This document shows, piece after piece, positions 43,727 to 52,756 of a stretch of DNA of 64,000 nt (the stretch's first letter is position 1; each line of letters begins with the position of its first letter). Below the pieces are notes generated by a model. That model was not told the DNA's origin and searched no databases. It saw nothing but the letters and a program-made list of their open reading frames with translations. Origin of the DNA: Bog-473 sp963745175 (lineage in GTDB: Bacteria > Actinomycetota > Acidimicrobiia > Acidimicrobiales > RAAP-2); assembly GCA_963745175.1 (NCBI GenBank), contig CAVUWK010000003.1, positions 62,001-126,000 on the forward strand, written 5' to 3'. The position numbers and the translations under genes are program-made.

Positions 43727-44495
43727 TACCCCGACCCTGGACAGGTCGGACGCCGACCTGGTGGCGGCGGTCCGGTCCGGAGATGGGCGCGCGTTCGCCG
43801 ATCTCTACGCCGAACACGTCGATTCGGTGCGCCGGGTGGCTTACCACCTGGTGGGCGACGCGGACGCAGCGGCCGATGCGGTGCAGGACACGTTCGCCAG
43901 CGCGCTGCAGCACCTCGGCGACCTGCGCGAACCCGACCGGTTCCGGCCGTGGTTGCTCTCCATCGCCCGCCACGCCGCCACCGACCAGTTGCGGGCGCGC
44001 AAGCGGCTCACGCCCCTGGACGAGTCCTACGGCGACGTGCTCGCCTCGACGGGGCCCGGTCCCGAGTCCCTCGCCGAGGTGCGGGAGCTGGCTGCCCGGG
44101 TGCAGGGCTGTGTGGCCGGGCTGTCCAAGCGCGACGCTGCCGCAGTGACCATGGTCACGCAGTTGGGCTTCACCCCCTCACAGGTGGCCGGTGCGCTCGG
44201 AGTGACCCAGGGGGCGGCAAAGGTCATCGTGCACCGGGCGCGGCGGAGGCTGCGCAACGCGCTGGCCTGCCAGCTCATGGCGCAGCAACCGTCTCTGGCC
44301 TGTGCCGAGTTCCAGACGCTGATCGGCGAGGACCCGCTGGCGGCATCCACGCACGTCGAGCGCTGCGAGATCTGCCTCCGCCGGGCCGGCACCGAGGTCG
44401 TGCCTTCGGCTCTCGACGCCGAGTTGCGCGACACGGGCGCGCCGGGCAGCGACCGGAACGTCCGGCTCAGCCGCCGGCCAGCCCCTCGACCCTGA
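43719..44495 (+). CDS. ECF sigma factor with C-terminal HC2-like zinc motif
   Basis: A 258-aa extracytoplasmic-function sigma factor. Region 2 covers AFADLYAEHVDSVRRVAYHL to FRPWLLSIARHAATDQLR, and region 4 includes LSKRDAAAVTM, FTPSQVAGALGVTQGAAKVIVHRARRRL split over the helices. After region 4, Cys195-x16-His212-x3-Cys216-x2-Cys219 resembles the zf-HC2 motif that anti-sigma factors use to hold ECF sigmas. No anti-sigma gene is adjacent, so self-inhibition or redox sensing is possible. The 3' end overlaps the next small gene on the opposite strand by 29 nt. Confidence 0.9.
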   Translation: MRGTPTLDRSDADLVAAVRSGDGRAFADLYAEHVDSVRRVAYHLVGDADAAADAVQDTFASALQHLGDLREPDRFRPWLLSIARHAATDQLRARKRLTPLDESYGDVLASTGPGPESLAEVRELAARVQGCVAGLSKRDAAAVTMVTQLGFTPSQVAGALGVTQGAAKVIVHRARRRLRNALACQLMAQQPSLACAEFQTLIGEDPLAASTHVERCEICLRRAGTEVVPSALDAELRDTGAPGSDRNVRLSRRPAPRP

Positions 44496-44739
44496 TGGCG
44501 CCGTTGCGCACCGCCTCGGCCAGCGAGTCGGGCAGCGCGTGGGGGCACCACTCGCCGTCAGAGTCCGATGCGGTGGCTTCACTGTCTTCGTACGCCCGCA
44601 CCACACCGGGCGCGACCAGGGCGGCGAAGAGCGCCGCCTCCTCCTCGGTCAGCTGATCAGCGACGAACGTGCGGATCTTGGCCAACAGCCCGTTGGCCGC
44701 CGCGCGGCCGTCCCCGTGCTCCTCCACCCCCAGTGCCAC
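44467..44739 (-). CDS. Small acidic hypothetical protein
   Basis: A 90-aa protein of unknown function. GGAGGAATT immediately before the GTG at 44739 is a good ribosome binding site. The sequence begins with an acidic helix ANGLLAKIRTFVADQLTEEE, then AALFAALVAPGVVRAYED, a Ser/Asp-rich stretch with one Cys (DGEWCPHALPD), and ends EGLAGG. The helical leader followed by a short tail with a GG end is reminiscent of RiPP precursors, but no modifying enzyme is near. It is oriented toward the sigma-factor gene and overlaps its 3' end by 29 nt. Confidence 0.55.
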   Translation of the reverse strand: MALGVEEHGDGRAAANGLLAKIRTFVADQLTEEEAALFAALVAPGVVRAYEDSEATASDSDGEWCPHALPDSLAEAVRNGAIRVEGLAGG

Positions 44740-44917
44740 AATTCCTCCGACGTGCTGGTGACCCTCGTGGTTACACCCAGCCGACGTACCGCGTAGGCAC
44801 CGTGCCCGGCGGGCGGTCGCGCTCAGGGACATCCCCGAGTTCTCCACGATCCGCTCAGGGTGAGACCCAGGGTCTTGCCGGATTCACGGTTCCTCCGGGA
44901 GCCGCCAGGCTGGCAGC

Positions 44918-45724
44918 ATGGAGTCGACCGTCCATCTGACATCCACGAAACGAGGCAGCGTGGCGCTCACCGAACAAGCACCCCCCGCACAGCACGCGGC
45001 CTCACCGGCCGCGCACGCCGTCGAGCTGCGCAAGACCTACGGGACGGGGCAGGCGACGGTGCACGCCCTGGCCGGCATCGACGTCACCTTCGAGCGGGGC
45101 AAGTTCACCGCGGTCATGGGCCCGTCGGGATCGGGCAAGTCGACGCTGATGCACTGCATGGCCGGTCTCGACCGCCCGACGTCCGGGCAGGCCTACGTCG
45201 GCGACCTCGACATCGGCGCCCTCGACGACAAGGGCCTGACCCAGATGCGGCGGGACCACATCGGCTTCGTGTTCCAGTCCTTCAACCTCGTGCCGACACT
45301 CACCGCAGGCGAGAACATCACCCTGCCGGTGGACCTGGCCGGGCGGAAGGTGGACAAGGAGTGGTTCGACTACCTGGTCGACCAGCTCGGCATCGCCGAC
45401 CGGCTGTCGCACCGGCCGACCGAGATGTCGGGCGGGCAGCAACAGCGCTGCGCCTGTGCCCGGGCCCTGATCAACCGGCCCGACCTCGTCTTCGCCGATG
45501 AGCCCACCGGGAACCTGGACTCCAATTCCACCACCGAGATGCTGTCCTTCCTGCGCCGGTCGGTGACCGAGTTCGGCCAGTCCATCGTCATGGTCACCCA
45601 CGACCCCCACGGGGCGGCCTACGCCGACCGGGTGGTCTTCCTGGCCGACGGCAACATCGTCGACGAGCTCTCGGAGCCGACCGCCGACTCGGTGCTGGAG
45701 CGCATCCGGACGCTGGGCTCCTGA
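44918..45724 (+). CDS. ABC transporter ATP-binding protein (MacB/LolD type)
   Basis: A 268-aa ATPase of the MacB-type exporter group. Walker A is GPSGSGKSTLMH, the Q-loop FQSFNLVPTLT, the signature MSGGQQQR, Walker B LVFADEPTGNLDS and the H-loop VTHDPHG. It starts with an ATG at 44918; a GTG at 44960 that removes 14 residues is an alternative. The FtsX-like gene follows after 1 nt. Together they make a mechanotransmission-type exporter or lipoprotein/antimicrobial-peptide transporter. Confidence 0.94.
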   Translation: MESTVHLTSTKRGSVALTEQAPPAQHAASPAAHAVELRKTYGTGQATVHALAGIDVTFERGKFTAVMGPSGSGKSTLMHCMAGLDRPTSGQAYVGDLDIGALDDKGLTQMRRDHIGFVFQSFNLVPTLTAGENITLPVDLAGRKVDKEWFDYLVDQLGIADRLSHRPTEMSGGQQQRCACARALINRPDLVFADEPTGNLDSNSTTEMLSFLRRSVTEFGQSIVMVTHDPHGAAYADRVVFLADGNIVDELSEPTADSVLERIRTLGS

Positions 45725-45725
45725 C

Positions 45726-48254
45726 ATGTGGCGGGTCACCATCAAGGGACTGCTCGCGCACAAGCTCCGGCTCGCCCTGACCGCGCTGGCCATCGTCCTC
45801 GGGGTCACCTTCATCGCCGGGACGTTCGTGCTCACCGACACCCTGCACAGCACGTTCGACAACCTCTTCGGGAACATCTACCAGAACGTCACCTTCCAGG
45901 TGCGCGGGGTGGCCCAGCTGGGAACCAGCGGCGGCACCGCCACCCGCAATCCCGTCCCCGAGTCGCTGCTCGCCACGGTGCAGAAGGTCCCCGGCGTGGA
46001 GGCCGCCAACGGCTCGGTGACCGGCTTGGCGCAGTTCATCGCCCCCGACGGCAAGGCCATCAGCACCGGCGGGGCACCGACCCTCGGGGTCGCGTTCGAC
46101 TCCAACCAACAGACTTCCGCGCTGCACATCGCACAGGGGTCACCGCCGACCACATCGCACGACGTGCTCATGGACCTCGGCACGGCGCAGAAGTACGGCT
46201 TCAAGGTCGGCCAGAAGGTGCGCATCCTCCTGCAGGGCCCGACCCAGACGTTCACTATCACCGGCCTGACCCGGTTCGGCACGGCGAACAACCTGGCCGG
46301 GGCCACGCTGGCCGCCTTCGACGTCCCGACGGCGCAGGCCGTTCTGGGTGAGGTGGGCAAGTTCGACAACATCAACGTCGTTGCCGCACCCGGCGCCGAC
46401 AAGACGGTCGTCCAACGCGACATCGCGCGCGCGCTGCCCCGGGGCGTGGAGGTGGTGACCGGGCAGACCGTGGTCAACGAGGCGACGAACGCCATCAGCT
46501 CGGCGCTGGGCTTCTTCAACACGGCGCTGCTGGTCTTCGGTTTCATCGCCCTGTTCGTGGGCGGCTTCACCATCCTGAACACCTTCTCCATCACGGTGGG
46601 CCAGCGCACCAGGGAGCTGGCGCTGCTGCGCATCGTGGGGGCAAGCCGCCGCCAGGTGTTCCGCTCCGTGCTCGGCGAGGCGTTGATCGTCGGCGTGCTG
46701 TCGTCGCTGATCGGCCTCGGGCTCGGCGTGCTCGCCGCAGTCGGGCTCGAGAAGCTGCTGGGCGGCTTCGGGGTCACGCTGCCCTCGGGTCCCCTCGTGT
46801 TCGAGACCCGCACCGTCGTCGTCTGCCTCATCGTGGGCATCGGCGTCACGATGGTCGCCGCCATCAGCCCGGCCCGCCGCGCCGTGCGCATCGCCCCGGT
46901 CGCGGCGGTCTCCGAACACCAGACCGAGGCCGAGATCCCGCTGCGCCGCCGTTTCATCAGGGGCGGGATCATCACGCTGGTCGGGGTGGCCCTCCTGGCC
47001 GTGGGCCTGACGGAACCGGCCATCGCGCTGGTCGGACTCGGTGCGGTGCTGATCTTCGTCGGCGTCGCCATGCTGGCGCCGGCGGTGGCCCGACCGCTGT
47101 CCAGCGTCATCGGGCGCCCGTTGGCCCGCCTCCTGGGCACCTCGGGCCGGCTGGGCCGCGAGAACTCCATGCGCAGCCCGCGGCGCACGGCCCAGACGTC
47201 GGCCGCGCTCATGGTCGGGCTCGCTCTGGTCTCGGCCATCGCCGTCTTCGGCGCGTCGTTGTCGCGGTCGGCCACGAGCAGCGTCGACAACGCCGTCAGC
47301 GCCAACCTGATCGTCTCGACCACGAGCAACGGCGGCGGATCGGGAAACTTCAGCAAGACGGTCCCGCAGAAGGCCGCCGGCGTCCCTGGCGTCACGGCGT
47401 CCAACACCGTCTACGGCGACCAGTTCGAGTTCAGGAACTCACTCGAGGGCCTGCTGGGCCTCGGGACCAAGAACCTGTCCGACACCGTGATCCTGAACAT
47501 GACGGAGGGGAGCACCCGGGCGCTCTCCGCCGGTGACCTGCTCGTCGACACCAATACGGCCAGCGCCGACCACCTCACCGTCGGCGAGTCGGTGCCCGTG
47601 AAGTTCGCGCTCACGGGCAGGACCACCCTGCGCATCGGCGGGATCTACCAGCCGAACGCCCTGGCCGGGAAGTATCTCGTCAGCGATGCGGTATTCCTGC
47701 GCCACTTCCAGAACCCACTGCCCGGCGCCCTCCTGCTGAAGACGGACGGGAGTCCCGGAGTGCAGCAGGCGGTGGAACGTGCGCTGGCGTCCTACCCCAA
47801 CGTGCAGGTGCAGTCGCGCGCCCAGTTCGAGGCGTCGCAGTCGGCCCAGGTGAACCAGCTGCTCGGCCTGGTCTATGCGCTCCTCGCGCTGGCCGTGCTC
47901 ATCGCCCTGATCGGGATCGTCAACACGCTCATGCTGTCCGTGTTCGAGCGCACCCACGAGATCGGGCTCCTGCGCGCCGTCGGCATGAAGCGCCGGCAGA
48001 TCAGAGCGATGATCCGCTCCGAGTCGGTGATCCTCGCCGTCTTCGGCGCCGTCATCGGCATCGTCGTCGGGACCGGGCTGGGCATCGCCCTGGTGTCGGC
48101 GCTCCATTCGCAGGGCATCACCGACACCGTGGTGCCGTACTCCAACCTGGTGATCTTCCTGATCCTGGCCGCGCTGCTGGGCTTGCTCGCCGCCAGCTGG
48201 CCGGCCCGCCGGGCCGCCAAGCTCGACGTCCTGGCTGCCATCGCCGCCGACTGA
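45726..48254 (+). CDS. FtsX-like ABC transporter permease
   Basis: An 842-aa membrane protein. The first helix LRLALTALAIVLGVTFIAGT anchors an extracellular MacB periplasmic-core domain of about 220 residues. The first FtsX domain begins FNTALLVFGFIALFVGGFTI. A second core domain and a C-terminal FtsX domain with LLYALLALAVLIALIGIVNTL-like helix and the EIGLLRAVGMKRRQIRAM coupling helix complete the usual duplication (10 helices). The ATPase upstream ends 1 nt before its ATG. Confidence 0.94.
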   Translation: MWRVTIKGLLAHKLRLALTALAIVLGVTFIAGTFVLTDTLHSTFDNLFGNIYQNVTFQVRGVAQLGTSGGTATRNPVPESLLATVQKVPGVEAANGSVTGLAQFIAPDGKAISTGGAPTLGVAFDSNQQTSALHIAQGSPPTTSHDVLMDLGTAQKYGFKVGQKVRILLQGPTQTFTITGLTRFGTANNLAGATLAAFDVPTAQAVLGEVGKFDNINVVAAPGADKTVVQRDIARALPRGVEVVTGQTVVNEATNAISSALGFFNTALLVFGFIALFVGGFTILNTFSITVGQRTRELALLRIVGASRRQVFRSVLGEALIVGVLSSLIGLGLGVLAAVGLEKLLGGFGVTLPSGPLVFETRTVVVCLIVGIGVTMVAAISPARRAVRIAPVAAVSEHQTEAEIPLRRRFIRGGIITLVGVALLAVGLTEPAIALVGLGAVLIFVGVAMLAPAVARPLSSVIGRPLARLLGTSGRLGRENSMRSPRRTAQTSAALMVGLALVSAIAVFGASLSRSATSSVDNAVSANLIVSTTSNGGGSGNFSKTVPQKAAGVPGVTASNTVYGDQFEFRNSLEGLLGLGTKNLSDTVILNMTEGSTRALSAGDLLVDTNTASADHLTVGESVPVKFALTGRTTLRIGGIYQPNALAGKYLVSDAVFLRHFQNPLPGALLLKTDGSPGVQQAVERALASYPNVQVQSRAQFEASQSAQVNQLLGLVYALLALAVLIALIGIVNTLMLSVFERTHEIGLLRAVGMKRRQIRAMIRSESVILAVFGAVIGIVVGTGLGIALVSALHSQGITDTVVPYSNLVIFLILAALLGLLAASWPARRAAKLDVLAAIAAD

Positions 48255-48261
48255 TTCCCGA

Positions 48262-48516
48262 TCAGGTGTTGCTGAGGCGCCACTTGATAGTGACGCGTTC
48301 GTACGGCGGGTCCGTCGTCACCGCGACGGCCTTGCACAGTTCGGGGTTGAGGTCGACGAGGATCGCATCGCGCGACCGCGCGTAGACGTCCACGTACAGC
48401 ACGTCCCCCCAGCCGTGCGTGGCGACGGTATGGGTCACCTGCAGCCGGTCGTCGGCTCCGGTCGCGTCGAGCACGGCCCGCCGCACCGCGCTCTGGGTGG
48501 CACTGTTCGCCCTCAT
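48262..48516 (-). CDS. Small hypothetical protein
   Basis: An 84-aa protein of unknown function. It has helical and then beta character (AVRRAVLDATGADDRLQVTHTV, DVLYVDVYARSRDAILVDL). It starts with ATG at 48516 and converges with the FtsX-like gene. The promoter side lies within the 117-nt gap to the dioxygenase gene. No motif gives a clue to function, and I am only moderately sure it is expressed. Confidence 0.55.
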   Translation of the reverse strand: MRANSATQSAVRRAVLDATGADDRLQVTHTVATHGWGDVLYVDVYARSRDAILVDLNPELCKAVAVTTDPPYERVTIKWRLSNT

Positions 48517-48633
48517 GCGGGCGGGACGCGTGTCGTCACGAGGGCCGGCAGGGGATCACCGCGTCAGTATAAGAACCCGCTCCCGTCGGATCGTGCCGGA
48601 CCACGCGCAACGCGGGTTCGGTACAGTACGGGG

Positions 48634-49578
48634 ATGACGGCGACGGCAGCACCCTCCAAGCAGCCCGGCGCCTTCCGTCTCCCGGGCTACACCATCGCGG
48701 TCGGGCCGTTCACCCACGTGGCGGCGGAGCGGGACCGCCTGGCCGCGTTGCGCTGGCGCCACTTCGACGCCCACCAGCTCGGCGCGACGGTGGGGGCGGA
48801 GATCGCCGGCGTCGACCTGACCGCGCCACTGCCCGACGACGTCGTGGCCGAGCTGCGCCAGGCGTTGCACGACTACAAGGTCATCTTCTTCCGCGACCAG
48901 CCGCTCGAGCCGCACCAGCACGTGGCGTTCGCGCGCCGCTTCGGCGACTTGGAAGTCCACCCCTTCCTGCCGTCGAACACCGGTGAGCCCGAACTGGTCC
49001 GCTTCGAGAAGACGGCGGAGGTCAGCGGCTACGAGAACTCGTGGCACCACGACGTGACCTGGCGCGAGCGTCCGTCCATGGGGGCGATCCTGCACGCCGT
49101 GTCGGTGCCCGACTGTGGCGGCGACACACTCTTCTCCGACATGTACGCCGCCTACGACGGGCTCGACCAGACGACCAAGGACGAGATCGACGAGCTCGAG
49201 GCGGTGCACGATTTCACCCAGACCTTCGGGCACACCATGTCCGCCGAGGAGCGCCGGAAGGCCCAGGAGCAGTACCCGCCGGTGCGCCATCCGGTGGTGT
49301 GCTCGCACCGCGCCACGGGCAAACTGCACCTCTACGTCAACCGGCCTTTCGTGAGCCACGTCGAGGGCATGGACCGCGAAGCCAGCCTGGCGTTGCTCGA
49401 CCGCCTCTGCCGGCAAGCCGACGCGCCCGAGCACCAGTGCCGCTTCACCTGGACCAGGGACGCCGTGGCGTTCTGGGACAACCGGGCGGTGCAGCACTAC
49501 GCGTCGAGCGACTACTGGCCCCAGCGCCGCTCCATGGAGCGCGCCTCGGTCATCGGCACGCAGCCCATTCGTTCCTGA
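48634..49578 (+). CDS. TauD/TfdA family Fe(II)/2-oxoglutarate dioxygenase
   Basis: A 314-aa oxygenase. The iron ligands are the His and Asp in NSWHHDVTW (about 136-139) and the distal His in NRAVQHYAS (about 287), with an Arg for 2-oxoglutarate in QRRSMER. LGATVGAEIAGVDLTAPL and VIFFRDQPLEPHQHVAFARRFG (split) match TauD-type alpha-ketoglutarate dioxygenases, which oxidise taurine, sulfonates or aryloxyalkanoates. The ATG at 48634 follows a GGGG site. No sulfonate transporter is near, so the substrate is unclear. Confidence 0.9.
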   Translation: MTATAAPSKQPGAFRLPGYTIAVGPFTHVAAERDRLAALRWRHFDAHQLGATVGAEIAGVDLTAPLPDDVVAELRQALHDYKVIFFRDQPLEPHQHVAFARRFGDLEVHPFLPSNTGEPELVRFEKTAEVSGYENSWHHDVTWRERPSMGAILHAVSVPDCGGDTLFSDMYAAYDGLDQTTKDEIDELEAVHDFTQTFGHTMSAEERRKAQEQYPPVRHPVVCSHRATGKLHLYVNRPFVSHVEGMDREASLALLDRLCRQADAPEHQCRFTWTRDAVAFWDNRAVQHYASSDYWPQRRSMERASVIGTQPIRS

Positions 49579-49603
49579 CGGCCACGCGACCGCCGGCGTC
49601 GTC

Positions 49604-50272
49604 CTACGCGGCGGGCACCTCTGACGGCGACCGCCGGGTCGGGACGGCGGTCGGGCCGAGCGACGAGTGGGCCATGAGGATGTAGCCGGACGCCAGCATC
49701 ACGTAGACGAGGTCCAGCAGCAACGCCAGGGTGCCGCTGCGGCTCGAGCCGAAGCTGCCGAAGACGCCGGGCGCGATCAACGCGAAGACCAGGTAGACGG
49801 AGACGGCCAGCGAGAAGATCAGCTGCAGCAGGTAGATGAAGCTGACGACGCCGGCATAGGACTGCATGCACCGGAGGTTGGGTCCCGTCAACGGGCCGTC
49901 ACCCCGGGCGACCTCGATGCCGCGGCCGAGATGCAGCAACAGCACGGCGCCGAACAGGACGACGAGCAGGCCACCGATCACGACCGAGCGCGCGATGGAG
50001 TTCGTCAACGGCACGACGTGCGGGGCGATCACCGAGAAGATCGACGTGACGATCACCACCGAGCCGGCGAAAGTGAGCTGGAGCGTCACGAAGCTCATGC
50101 CGAAGAGGTAGACGCTGTGGGAGCGCTGCCCCCGCTGGTCCGGCTCGGCCCGGTTCGCCACGATGAGGATGATCGGGACCAACAAGATCAGGGAAAAGAG
50201 CGCGATGAAGATCGCAACGAAAGCGACGATCCCCCCGGCGAGGCCCGCGAACTGGCCTGGAAGCGTGGTCAT
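49604..50272 (-). CDS. Unknown integral membrane protein
   Basis: A 222-aa protein with about five helices, including IVAFVAIFIALFSLILLVPI, SFVTLQLTFAGSVVIVTSIF and VVIGGLLVVLFGAVLLLHLG. The loop ANRAEPDQRGQRSHS and the C-terminal tail GPTAVPTRRSP are charged. I recognise no family. It lies alone on the minus strand, between the dioxygenase gene and a divergent amidohydrolase gene. Confidence 0.68.
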   Translation of the reverse strand: MTTLPGQFAGLAGGIVAFVAIFIALFSLILLVPIILIVANRAEPDQRGQRSHSVYLFGMSFVTLQLTFAGSVVIVTSIFSVIAPHVVPLTNSIARSVVIGGLLVVLFGAVLLLHLGRGIEVARGDGPLTGPNLRCMQSYAGVVSFIYLLQLIFSLAVSVYLVFALIAPGVFGSFGSSRSGTLALLLDLVYVMLASGYILMAHSSLGPTAVPTRRSPSEVPAA

Positions 50273-50446
50273 GACCGACCCCCTGTTCTGGCCCCCTTCG
50301 GGCGCCCTTTCGCACGGTAGGCCGTCGCCCGCTGCGAAAGGCGGATGCTTCCCCGGCGCCCGCTTTCTGCCGTCTTCTCAGGCCGAATTGAGAAAGCACC
50401 CAGCGAAAATCTCCAAATGTTGAGGGGCCGGGCGTAACCTCCCGGC

Positions 50447-52006
50447 ATGGCTGGCATCGGCCCGTTCTCCCGTCGCCTCCGCGACCGCCCCGACGACCAG
50501 CTGCCGCTTCGCGCCGGGCCCGTCTCCAACGGTGAGTTCGTCCCCGCCGCCGAGGGGGAGCGCGACCGAAGCGTCAACGAGCTGATCCGCGCTTCCATCG
50601 ACGACGCGGCGCGCCGGACCGGGGTAGACCGGCGTCGCTTCCTGCAGGGGGCGGGGGCCGTGGCGGCCTCCCTCGCCGTCTTCGAGTTCGCCGGCTGTGC
50701 CTCTCCGCCGGTGTCGCACCCGCAGGCGGCGTCCCACCCCGGGGGGAAAGGCGGAAAGTTCAACGTCCCGCCCCCCGAGGACACGGCCGCCTGCCAGGAC
50801 GCCTTGACCGGATCCGAGTTCATCTTCGACGTCCACACGCACCACGTGATCCCGAACGGCCCCTGGGTCGACGACGCCCCGGAGACGACCTCGCTGGTGC
50901 TCTCCATGCTCCCGGCCGGCTGCACCGACAGCAACCAGCTCGACTGCGTGGACCGGGCCAGCTACCTGCACGACCTCTTCCTGGCCAGCGACACCACCGT
51001 GGCGATCCTCACCGACGTTCCGAACTCGGGCCCGTCCAACGCCCCGATCCCGTTCCCCGATGCGCTCAGCACCCAGCAGATCACGACTTCCCTCGCCGGC
51101 GGGGGCGCCAGCCGGCTCCTGGTGGAGAACATCATCGCCCCCAACGTGGGGCCGGTGGACGTGACCCTCGAGGAGATGTCGCACGCCCTGGCGACCGGTC
51201 CGCCGGCCGCGTTCAAGGTGTACACGGCGTGGAGCCCGACCGGCCAGGGCTACTCGTTGGAGGACCCGGCCATCGGGCTCCCCACCGTCCAGCACGCGCA
51301 GGACCTCGGGGTGAGGGTCTTCGTCGCTCACAAGGGTCTGCCTCTGGTGAACTTCGACCCGGCCTTCAACCACCCCGACGACATCGTGGCCGTGTCGCGC
51401 CAGTTCCCCGACATGCAGTTCGTCGTGTACCACGCGGCCTGGGACCCCTCCCACGTGGAAGGCCCCTACGACCCCACCGCCACCATCGGTATCGACACCT
51501 TGCTGGCCTCGCTGGACCGCCACGCCGTGCCGCCCAACGACAACGTGTGGGTGGACATCGCCACCCTGTGGCGCCAGCTGCTCACGACGCCCGACCAGGC
51601 CGCCCACGCCCTGGGGAAGCTGCTCAGCCGTGTCGGCACGGAGCGCGTCCTGTGGGGCACCGACGCCATCTGGTATGGGAGCCCCGAGCCCCAGATCATG
51701 GCCATGCGCACCTTCGAGATCACGCCGCAGTTCCAGGACGTCTACCAGTACCCGGCGCTGACCGCCGAGGTGAAGGCCGGGCTGTTCGGCCTCAACGCCG
51801 CCAAGCTCTTCACGGTCGATCCGACGGCGACGCGGTGCGGGCTGACCCAAGATCCGCTCACCGCCAACATCTCCGAGGCCGCCTTTCTACGCGACGAGGG
51901 CGCGTCTGCCCTCGGCCTGGTCCGCGGACGGCCCGACGACGCGCCGCCAGATGCTCGACTGGCTCGGCTCGTCTGCCACGAACTGGGTGCCGTTCTGAGA
52001 CTCTGA
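50447..52006 (+). CDS. Tat-exported lipoprotein, amidohydrolase family, with C-terminal frameshift
   Basis: A 519-aa protein as read. A long N-region precedes the Tat motif DRRRFLQG (about 61-68) and a lipobox FAGC (81-84), so it should be a lipoprotein on the outer face of the membrane. The amidohydrolase domain begins IFDVHTHHV with the metal His pair; VFVAHKGLPL, VVYHAAWDPSH and VLWGTDAIWYG follow. Near 51922 the frame seems to slip: the annotated frame continues with low third-position GC to a stop at 52006, while the +1 frame reads TTRRQMLDWLGSSATNWVPF to a stop at 51998 with 96% GC at third positions and a family-like ending. The substrate is unknown. Confidence 0.8.
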   Translation: MAGIGPFSRRLRDRPDDQLPLRAGPVSNGEFVPAAEGERDRSVNELIRASIDDAARRTGVDRRRFLQGAGAVAASLAVFEFAGCASPPVSHPQAASHPGGKGGKFNVPPPEDTAACQDALTGSEFIFDVHTHHVIPNGPWVDDAPETTSLVLSMLPAGCTDSNQLDCVDRASYLHDLFLASDTTVAILTDVPNSGPSNAPIPFPDALSTQQITTSLAGGGASRLLVENIIAPNVGPVDVTLEEMSHALATGPPAAFKVYTAWSPTGQGYSLEDPAIGLPTVQHAQDLGVRVFVAHKGLPLVNFDPAFNHPDDIVAVSRQFPDMQFVVYHAAWDPSHVEGPYDPTATIGIDTLLASLDRHAVPPNDNVWVDIATLWRQLLTTPDQAAHALGKLLSRVGTERVLWGTDAIWYGSPEPQIMAMRTFEITPQFQDVYQYPALTAEVKAGLFGLNAAKLFTVDPTATRCGLTQDPLTANISEAAFLRDEGASALGLVRGRPDDAPPDARLARLVCHELGAVLRL

Positions 52007-52044
52007 GAGCACCCCTCGCCGTCGTCGAGCCCTACGATGCGCCG

Positions 52045-52707
52045 ATGGCGCTGATGACGACCGTGTCCGAGCGCTCACGCAACGTGCGGGCCGCCGTACG
52101 CGTCGGGAGTGCGGCCGCGCTCGGTGTGGTCGTCGGCGTGGTCACGTCGGGGTTCACGTCGTGGCAGGCGTCCATGCTCGTCGGCTGGGACGCGGGCACC
52201 TTGTTCCTCTTGCTGTGGATCTGGGTGGCGGTGCTGGGGCTGGACGCCACCGAGAGCAGGTCCCACGCCGGCCGTGAAGACACGAGCATCCATCTTTCCG
52301 AATTGATCATCCTTGTTTCCGGTGTGGCACTCCTGGCGGCGGTGGCGCTCGTCCTGGTCAAGGCCGGCAACGCGACCGGCGGGACCAAGGCCTGGCTGAT
52401 CGCTCTCGGCGTGGTGAGCGTCGCGTTGACGTGGGCATTGGTGCACACCGTGTTCACATTGCGCTATGCGCGGACCTACTACCGCGCGCCCGTCGGGGGA
52501 ATCGATTTCAACGAGGACGATCCGCCGACCTATCTGGACTTTGCCTACCTCGCGCTGACCATCGGGATGACCTTTCAGGTGTCCGACACCAATCTCACGA
52601 CCAAGAACATCCGCAGGGTCGCTCTCGTCCACGCCCTTCTCTCGTACCTGTACGGAGCGGTGATCATCGCCCTCGTCATCAACGTGGTCTCCAGCCTCCT
52701 GCATTGA
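52045..52707 (+). CDS. DUF1345 membrane protein
   Basis: A 220-aa protein with about five helices. It contains RVGSAAALGVVVGVVTSGF, LLLWIWVAVLGLDA, HLSELIILVSGVALL and the DFAYLALTIGMTFQVSDTN signature followed by RRVALVHALLSYLYG, which is typical of DUF1345. The function is unknown. The ATG at 52045 is 38 nt after the amidohydrolase stop, on the same strand. Confidence 0.85.
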   Translation: MALMTTVSERSRNVRAAVRVGSAAALGVVVGVVTSGFTSWQASMLVGWDAGTLFLLLWIWVAVLGLDATESRSHAGREDTSIHLSELIILVSGVALLAAVALVLVKAGNATGGTKAWLIALGVVSVALTWALVHTVFTLRYARTYYRAPVGGIDFNEDDPPTYLDFAYLALTIGMTFQVSDTNLTTKNIRRVALVHALLSYLYGAVIIALVINVVSSLLH

Positions 52708-52756
52708 GGCTCGGCCCGGCTCTGGGAGCGACGCCGGCTCGGTGCCAGAATGCCCC

